The position numbers and the translations under genes were made by a program. The notes beneath the pieces are model-generated. The model saw nothing but the letters and a program-made list of their open reading frames with translations. It made no database searches and was not told the DNA's origin. A stretch of 64,000 nt of DNA from Labilithrix sp. (GTDB lineage Bacteria > Myxococcota_A > Polyangia > Polyangiales > Polyangiaceae): NCBI GenBank assembly GCA_019637155.1, contig JAHBWE010000009.1, positions 1 through 64,000 of the forward strand, written 5' to 3'. Positions 59,897-64,000 of this stretch are shown in pieces; position 1 is the first letter of the stretch; each line of letters opens with the position of its first letter.

Positions 59897-60256
59897 ATGA
59901 ACATCAAGGACTCGCTCGTCGGTCTCACCTCTCTCGATGGCTTCGTCGGAGCCGCTCTGGTCGACTCGGAGAGCGGAATGCTCCTCGGACAAGAGGGCGG
60001 CACCGGCCTGAACCTCGAGGTCGCGGCGGCCGGCAACACGGAGGTCGTTCGCGCGAAACGCAAGACGATGAACAACCTCAACCTCAAGGACGGCATCGAG
60101 GACATGCTCATCACGCTCGGCAAGCAGTACCACCTGATCCGCCCGCTCCGGAGCCGGCCGACGCTCTTCTTCTACGTCGCGCTCGATCGCTCACGCGCGA
60201 ACCTCGCGATGGCGCGCATCCAGCTCGCGGACGTCGAGAAGGACCTCCAGGTCTGA
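59897..60256 (+). CDS. Roadblock/LC7 domain protein (second)
   Basis: GGAGG precedes the ATG at 59897 by 5 bp. The 119-residue protein has the same fold as the first Roadblock protein: FVGAALVDSESGMLLGQEGG, VVRAKRKTMNNLNLKDGIEDMLITLGKQYHLIRPL and RANLAMARIQLADVEKDL. The two are clearly related but diverged, which suggests heterodimer or alternative partners for the GTPases. It is followed by the PDZ gene after 4 bp, on the opposite strand from the GTPase operon. Confidence 0.86.
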   Translation: MNIKDSLVGLTSLDGFVGAALVDSESGMLLGQEGGTGLNLEVAAAGNTEVVRAKRKTMNNLNLKDGIEDMLITLGKQYHLIRPLRSRPTLFFYVALDRSRANLAMARIQLADVEKDLQV

Positions 60257-60260
60257 TGAG

Positions 60261-60575
60261 GTGATCTCCAGGGACGCGGTCTTCGCCCTCGCGAAGGCGC
60301 TCGAGGGTATCCCGGTGCTCGGCGCGCTCGAGGGCAGCCCCGCCGCGCGCGCCGGCGTTCGCTACGGCGACGTGCTCCTCACCGTGAACGGAGAGCGGGT
60401 GCGCAGCGTCGTCGACTACGTCGCGGCGCGCGGCGCGCGCAGCGACGGGATGCAGGTGACGGTCTTCCGTGGAGGCACGACCCTCGAGCTGAGCTTCGAA
60501 TACGAAGCGCCGTCCGAGCCCGTCGATCTCGCGCACCTCACCGATACGTTGGCGCGGCTCCGGCTCCTGCCGTGA
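60261..60575 (+). CDS. PDZ-domain protein (single domain)
   Basis: A GTG at 60261 follows the Roadblock stop by 4 bp. The 104 residues contain a PDZ fold: LEGSPAARAGVRYGDVLLTVNGERVRSVVDYVAARGARSDGMQVTVFRGGTTLEL. There is no signal peptide or protease domain, so it is probably a cytoplasmic peptide-binding adaptor. It converges on the sigma-54 activator gene, with the stops 1 bp apart. Its co-expression with a Roadblock protein is notable; it may tether GTPase complexes by their C-termini. Confidence 0.85.
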   Translation: MISRDAVFALAKALEGIPVLGALEGSPAARAGVRYGDVLLTVNGERVRSVVDYVAARGARSDGMQVTVFRGGTTLELSFEYEAPSEPVDLAHLTDTLARLRLLP

Positions 60576-60576
60576 G

Positions 60577-61895
<1,319 letters not shown>

Positions 61896-61899
<4 letters not shown>

Positions 61900-62945
61900 G
61901 AGATGAGCCCTCCTTCGCGGGTCCGGGCGAGCTCGCTCGCGAGGCGCGCGAGGACGGGACGCCAGGCCGCCGCGCTGCTCGTCCCGGAGTGGAGGAGCGC
62001 GTCGGCCTCGTCGTCCAGCCCCTCGAGGAGGCTCAGACGTTCGATGAGCGCGGCGGGAACGGCGTCGGTTGGCTCGGTCATCACCTTCGCGAGGGCGTCG
62101 TGCACGAGGCGCCCGTCGTGCTCGCGCAGCTCCTGCCGTTGGTTCACGTCCACGAGCATGGTCACGAACGCGTCGATGTCCTCCCATAGGCGCTGGCCGT
62201 CCGCGACGTCGCGCTCGGACCGGAACCACTCCAGGAGGCGCCGCTGGAGCTCGCGCATCTGCATCCGGTCGCGGACGCGGAGGTTCGCGTAGCCGCGCCA
62301 GCCCACCACCGTCGCGAGCGCCGTTCCGATCGCGCGGACCTGGACGTAGAAGGTCTCCCGCTGCGGCGCGCCGATGCTGCGGACGCGCGCGCGGAGCTTC
62401 CCGTATGCGCGGCGCACGTCGAGCGAGATCTCGAGCTCCGACGAGTAGTCGAGCCGCGCCTTGCCGGCGCCGGCGCGCTCGAGCCCGCGATCGATCGCGG
62501 TGAGGGCCTTGCGGATACGACGGAGCGCGCCGTCGCATTCGCCGATGATGGCCCAGTGCTGATGGCACGCCGCGAGCCGCTCGAGCCGCTCGAGCCGTTG
62601 ATGGATCTCGAGCCGCGCGAGGAAGCCGAGGTCCCCGACCGTCTCGAGCGACCAGCCCGCGCGTTGCACGACCGCGGCGTCGAGCGCGCGCTCGAACGGC
62701 AAATACGGCAGCGGAGGGCCCTCCGCGAACATCGCGTCGGGCGCGGCGTTCTCGCGCGCCTCGCTGAGGCGAGCGACGTCCGAGACGACGCGGTGCGCGT
62801 CCCGGAGGACGTCCATCACGATCGGCGCCAGCTCGCTCGCGAGCTCCGTCGGCGCGTGCGACTCGAACTTCCGGATGTCGATCGCTTCGACGTGCCGCGC
62901 GAGCGCGAAGACGGAGTCTTGGAGCTCGACGATGCGGATGGACAC
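61896..62945 (-). CDS. helical hypothetical protein, partner of the activator
   Basis: The 349-residue protein is almost wholly alpha-helical, with many Arg/Glu heptad-like repeats (LARLEIHQRLERLERLAACHQHWAIIGECDGALRRIRKAL; RVRDRMQMRELQRRLLEWFRSERDVADGQ). No membrane span, signal peptide or catalytic motif is visible. It is coupled to the activator gene by a GTGA overlap, which suggests that it senses or modulates it. No family is recognised. Confidence 0.78.
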
Positions 62946-63073
62946 GGATCATCGATCGCTACTCGCGACGCTCCCGGCTGGGTACTGCCCGCGGGGGAGC
63001 CGGCACCTGTCGCCGGGGACAGGGGTCCCCGCACCGTGAACGCTCGTGCAGTTGTCGCGCTACGCTTCGTCGG

Positions 63074-63421
63074 GTGGGTCGCTGGCTCGTGATCGTGATC
63101 GCGGCGTGCGGATCGAGCGCGCCGGCGGCGGCGCCGACGGAGGTGCCGGTCGGGACGGTGAGCAGCGTCGCCGCCGCGCCGACCGCGCCGCCGCCGGTCG
63201 AGACGCCGCGACTGCCGTCGTCGCTCAAGAAACGGCGGCCGCTCACGCGCGCGGAGTGCGACCTGCTCGTGCGTCACGTCGCGGGGCCGGAGACGCCGCG
63301 GGCGATGGAGGAGGCCGATCGGTTCTGCAAGCGCGCGGTGCTCACCGACGGGGAGGTCGAATGCGTCACGACGCTCGTCACCGATCTCGACGACCTCGAG
63401 CGCTGTCGCGAGCCGGATTGA
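63074..63421 (+). CDS. small lipoprotein (115 aa)
   Basis: A GTG at 63074 begins a short hydrophobic segment with lipobox AAC (VIVIAACGSS). The 115-residue product has a Pro/Ala linker and a helical domain with four Cys (RAECDLLVRH; ADRFCKRAVL; EVECVTTLV; LERCREPD), probably forming two disulphides. The function is unknown. It converges on the GGDEF gene; its stop touches that gene's stop. Confidence 0.72.
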   Translation: MGRWLVIVIAACGSSAPAAAPTEVPVGTVSSVAAAPTAPPPVETPRLPSSLKKRRPLTRAECDLLVRHVAGPETPRAMEEADRFCKRAVLTDGEVECVTTLVTDLDDLERCREPD

Positions 63422-64000
63422 TCAGCCGTTCGTCGAGAGGCGGCTCTTGCGCGCGCGCCGGGCCGCGTCGAGGCTGATGACGGTCGAGGTGCGCGGCGGC
63501 GGCGCGAAGACCTCGACGCGATCGCGCCCCGCCTGCTTCGCGGCGTAGAGCGCGCGGTCGGCGCAGACGAAGAGCTGCTCCGCTCTCTCCTCCTCGATCG
63601 ACGCGAGATCGCAGATCCCGATCGAGACGCTGAGGAGCTCCGCGATCGGCGAGGCGTGGCCGCGGCGGCGATCGGCGAGCTCGCCGCGGATGCGCTCCGC
63701 GAGGACGCGCGCCTCCACCGCGTGCGTGCGCGGGAGGAGGACCGCGAACTCGTCGCCGCCGAAGCGCGCGGGGATGTCGCGCGAGCGGCACGTGTCCTTG
63801 AGCACCTCCCCCACGATCGCGAGCGACGTGTCGCCCGCGGCGTGGCCGCCGCGATCGTTCAGCGTTTTCAGGTTGTCGACGTCGAGGAGGAGGAGAGAGA
63901 GCGGCATCTGCGCGCGCGCGGCGTTGGCGACCTCTTGTGCGAGGCACTCCTCCCAGTGGCGGCGGTTGCCGACCTTCGTCACCGGATCGCGGCGCGCCTC
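63422..64000 (-). CDS. GGDEF domain diguanylate cyclase, C-terminal part (runs off right edge)
   Basis: The frame is open to the window edge: the beginning of the domain (RRDPVTKVGNRR, equivalent to the DPLTxLxNRR start) is inside, and its N-terminal sensor lies outside. The active site RFGGDEFAVL is intact. RSRD lies five residues ahead of it, the standard inhibitory I-site position. It therefore should make cyclic-di-GMP, a possible signal for the PilZ protein at 33911. The C-terminal tail is basic (ARRARKSRLS). Confidence 0.92.
   Translation of the reverse strand, partial: EARRDPVTKVGNRRHWEECLAQEVANAARAQMPLSLLLLDVDNLKTLNDRGGHAAGDTSLAIVGEVLKDTCRSRDIPARFGGDEFAVLLPRTHAVEARVLAERIRGELADRRRGHASPIAELLSVSIGICDLASIEEERAEQLFVCADRALYAAKQAGRDRVEVFAPPPRTSTVISLDAARRARKSRLSTNG

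Overview
The window is very GC-rich with strong G/C bias at third codon positions. Gene content points to a myxobacterium-like member of Myxococcota, probably order Polyangiales: many short lipoproteins with alternative lipoboxes, a FHA/zinc-ribbon protein, a Ser/Thr kinase, GTPase-plus-Roadblock modules related to MglA, PATAN (DUF4388), PilZ and GGDEF proteins, sigma/anti-sigma pairs, and a poly(A)-polymerase-type nucleotidyltransferase. This assignment is inferred from gene families, not from a marker gene search. About 65 genes are supported, on both strands, many in short operons with GTGA or ATGA overlaps. There is one tRNA (Ser, anticodon GCT). I saw no insertion sequence, prophage, integrase or CRISPR array.

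Layout. 1-6,000: edge fragment of a zinc-ribbon protein, a Uma2-type nuclease, lipoproteins, a pirin and an M48-like protease lipoprotein. 6,000-11,600: a two-gene hypothetical pair, a minisatellite, a Ski2-like helicase, a ferritin-like protein. 11,600-18,000: TetR divergent from an unusual ketosynthase, a c-type cytochrome lipoprotein, tRNA-Ser, arginine decarboxylase and a second minisatellite. 18,000-26,300: a DUF6973-like lipoprotein; a five-gene operon of c-type haem lipoproteins interleaved with DUF4266 and DUF3570 proteins; an ECF-like sigma factor with a ZAS anti-sigma; two secreted proteins. 26,300-34,300: site-2 protease plus an SctL/FliH-like protein, MBL hydrolase, thiolase, ECF sigma plus FecR-like anti-sigma, PilZ. 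34,300-39,900: a tight two-component operon ending in a signal-peptidase-like protein that has lost its catalytic residues, then FHA and GbsR/MarR genes. 39,900-49,900: YyaL-type protein, a sugar-nucleotide epimerase, a GT39-like membrane protein, a GT2/CapK-ligase fusion, methyltransferase and esterase, probably for a cell-surface polysaccharide. 49,900-54,800: pcnB, Ser/Thr kinase, dnaK.

54,767-62,945 is the most interesting region: a compact signalling island. One minus-strand operon encodes a coiled-coil GTPase-like protein with a damaged P-loop, a Roadblock protein, an MglA-like GTPase with a long C-terminal extension, a receiver-PAS protein and an AAA/LuxR regulator broken by a one-base frameshift. 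A divergent operon encodes a second Roadblock protein and a PDZ protein. A third encodes a helical protein and a PATAN-AAA-Fis sigma-54-type activator whose AAA domain lacks its usual N-terminal segment. Both divergent promoters carry good matches to the sigma-54 -24/-12 element and flank a perfect 17-bp palindrome, suggesting that this is one co-regulated module.

A second theme is a repeat family found directly after stop codons: a hairpin-rich head of about 95 bp followed by locus-specific tandem repeats (after the helicase and after speA), with a related-looking double hairpin after the FecR-like gene. Related-looking minisatellites also occur inside two coding regions.
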